Source: Fibrobacter sp. UWR2
GTDB taxonomy: Bacteria > Fibrobacterota > Fibrobacteria > Fibrobacterales > Fibrobacteraceae
Assembly (NCBI RefSeq): GCF_002210285.1
Contig: NZ_MWQE01000002.1
Span: forward strand, 186,001-250,000
DNA length: 64,000 nt
Direction: 5' to 3'
The position numbers were made by a program, and so were the translations under genes. Of the stretch, positions 62,987 to 64,000 are shown piece after piece. Position 1 is the stretch's first letter. Each line of letters opens with the position of its first letter. The notes beneath the pieces were generated by a model. It was given only the letters and a program-made list of their open reading frames with translations, made no database searches and was not told the origin of the DNA.

Positions 62987-63040
62987 GACTTTTACGTTTC
63001 TTATTCGCGTAATGGAAAAAATTCATAAAATGTAAAAGTC
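62987..63040 (-). promoter_or_regulatory. Long inverted repeat GACTTTTAC...GTAAAAGTC between glnB and purF
   Basis: Perfect nine-base arms at 62987-62995 and 63032-63040, separated by 36 bases. It lies 94-163 bases upstream of the glnB sigma-54 promoter, a usual distance for an enhancer. It could equally regulate the divergent purF. Apart from this, the two promoters and the purF leader, I see nothing else in 62833-63257. Confidence 0.45.
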
Positions 63041-63183
63041 GTTTTTTGCGCTGAGAAATTTTTTAGTATAGGTGCAAGAGTTGAGCAAATCTGCCGTAGG
63101 GTTTTTCACTTTTTTGCAGAAAAATTTTCTTCTTTTTGTGCATTGTTGAACGAGAATTTCGTTGCTATATTTTTCCGCGTTCC

Positions 63184-63237
63184 GCTTCCCTGCTTGCATC
63201 CGTACGGATGGGCTGTGACCTTCGAGGTAGGGGAGGC
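63184..63237 (+). ncRNA. Structured purF leader, probable fibro-purF motif RNA
   Basis: GCTTCCCT at 63184-63191 pairs with AGGGGAGGC at 63229-63237. Inside it a hairpin GCATCC-GTAC-GGATGGGC region forms a second stem, leaving a conserved-looking junction (TGTGACCTTCG). It ends 20 bases before the purF start. A fibro-purF RNA motif upstream of purF in Fibrobacter has been reported. The match of organism type, gene and position makes this assignment plausible, but I could not compare with the published consensus. Confidence 0.5.
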
Positions 63238-63257
63238 TTAAAATTCAAAGAGGCGAT

Positions 63258-64000
63258 ATGCTCGAAGAATTGCATGAAGAATGCGGCGTTATCGGAATCT
63301 ATAACGGAGATAACGTTGTTCGTAATGTCACCATGGGTCTCTACGCACTTCAGCACCGCGGTCAGGAAAGCGCTGGCTTCGCGGTAACGGATGGCGAAAA
63401 AGTCCGCGTCCGTAAATCCATGGGTCTGGTTTCCACGCTTTTAAGAGAACACAACGTCGATGAACTGCAGGGCTTTGCGGGCATCGGACATGTGCGCTAC
63501 AGCACCACAGGTGCAAGCACTCTTGCGAATGCTCAGCCGATCCTCGTGAGTTGCAAGTGGGGGCAGCTTGCCGTTGTGCATAACGGCAACATCACCAACG
63601 CGAACGAACTCCGCGCCGAGATGGAAGCCGATGGTCACATTTTCCAGACGACGTCTGATTCCGAAATCTTGCTACACGAAATCGCGCGCACTCATGCAGA
63701 TACTTTGGGCGAAGCCATCAAGAAGGCGATAATGAAATTTACCGGGAGCTTTTGCCTGGTGTTCATCAGCAAGGATACGATGTATGTCGCGCGCGACGGA
63801 TTCGGATTCCGCCCGCTTTCTATTGCCCGCATGGGGAAGGCCTGGTGTGTTGCAAGCGAAACCTGTGCGTTCGACCTGCTTGGCGCGAACTACGTGCGCG
63901 ATATCCAGCCGGGAGAATTCCTCACCATCACGAATAACGGTTTGCATTCCGAGCGCTTCACGCACAAGGAACGGCAGGCCCATTGCATTTTCGAATACAT
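63258..64000 (+). CDS. purF: Amidophosphoribosyltransferase, 5' part
   Basis: First committed enzyme of purine synthesis, converting PRPP and glutamine to phosphoribosylamine. ATG 63258 is preceded by AAAGAGG. Translation starts MLEELHEECGVIGIYNG, giving an eight-residue propeptide before the nucleophile Cys9, as in the B. subtilis-type enzyme. Then follow ALQHRGQESAGFAV, GIGHVRYSTTGAS, VVHNGNITNANELR and ARDGFGFRPL. The frame is open to the window end with about 247 residues, roughly half of a normal PurF, so the PRPP-binding half is outside. A structured leader lies just upstream. Confidence 0.96.
   Translation, partial: MLEELHEECGVIGIYNGDNVVRNVTMGLYALQHRGQESAGFAVTDGEKVRVRKSMGLVSTLLREHNVDELQGFAGIGHVRYSTTGASTLANAQPILVSCKWGQLAVVHNGNITNANELRAEMEADGHIFQTTSDSEILLHEIARTHADTLGEAIKKAIMKFTGSFCLVFISKDTMYVARDGFGFRPLSIARMGKAWCVASETCAFDLLGANYVRDIQPGEFLTITNNGLHSERFTHKERQAHCIFEY

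Overview
The window looks like chromosome of a Gram-negative strict anaerobe of the Fibrobacter lineage (Fibrobacterota). The signs are a TonB/ExbBD system, outer-membrane barrels and lipoproteins with Ser/Lys/Asp linkers, a giant surface protein with a type IX secretion (T9SS)-like tail, type III glutamine synthetase, several Feo iron transporters and a likely fibro-purF leader before purF. This assignment is inferred from gene content and protein style. No rRNA or tRNA gene was seen.

Layout. 1-1603 (-): 3' truncated glnN behind a sigma-54 promoter. 1878-5602 (+): zinc operon (Fur-family regulator, His/Cys-rich small protein, znuA, znuC, znuB, exported CC-motif protein), then a NicO-type metal transporter (5687-6727). 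6749-12873 (-): an operon reading MMPL/RND transporter, LolA-like protein, outer-membrane barrel, tonB, exbB, exbD. 13142-16133: AT-rich accessory patch opened by a structured leader. 16355-21809: feoA-feoB, a ZIP transporter and a second MMPL/RND protein. 21896-27357 (-): flavodoxin, DUF3793 protein, two ABC exporters and an AraC regulator, probably an iron-limitation cluster. 27660-31387: surface lipoprotein and TonB-dependent receptor. 31655-34002: small DUF6110-like protein plus a P1B ATPase resembling ferrosome (Fez) pairs. 34134-35207: Fic protein framed by palindromes. 35391-44243: second copy of the structured leader, a DUF2971 protein and a GLUG-repeat giant surface protein. 44570-53035: two paralogous DtxR-FeoA-FeoB operons flanking an outer-membrane barrel gene, with many TTAG-N6-CTAA boxes. 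53272-61056: gltB-gltD-nadE. 61192-62832 (-): glnB-amtB. 63258-64000 (+): 5' part of purF.

Two themes dominate. Metal homeostasis covers Zur/Znu, three Feo systems, a ZIP transporter, a NicO transporter, a P1B ATPase and TonB uptake. Nitrogen assimilation covers GSIII, GOGAT, PII and AmtB. glnN, gltB and glnB each carry a sigma-54 promoter with the exact GG-N10-GC spacing, and so does the barrel gene inside the iron region. The most novel signal is a pair of homologous, covarying structured RNA-like elements (about 13142-13380 and 35391-35665), each directly in front of AT-rich accessory genes.
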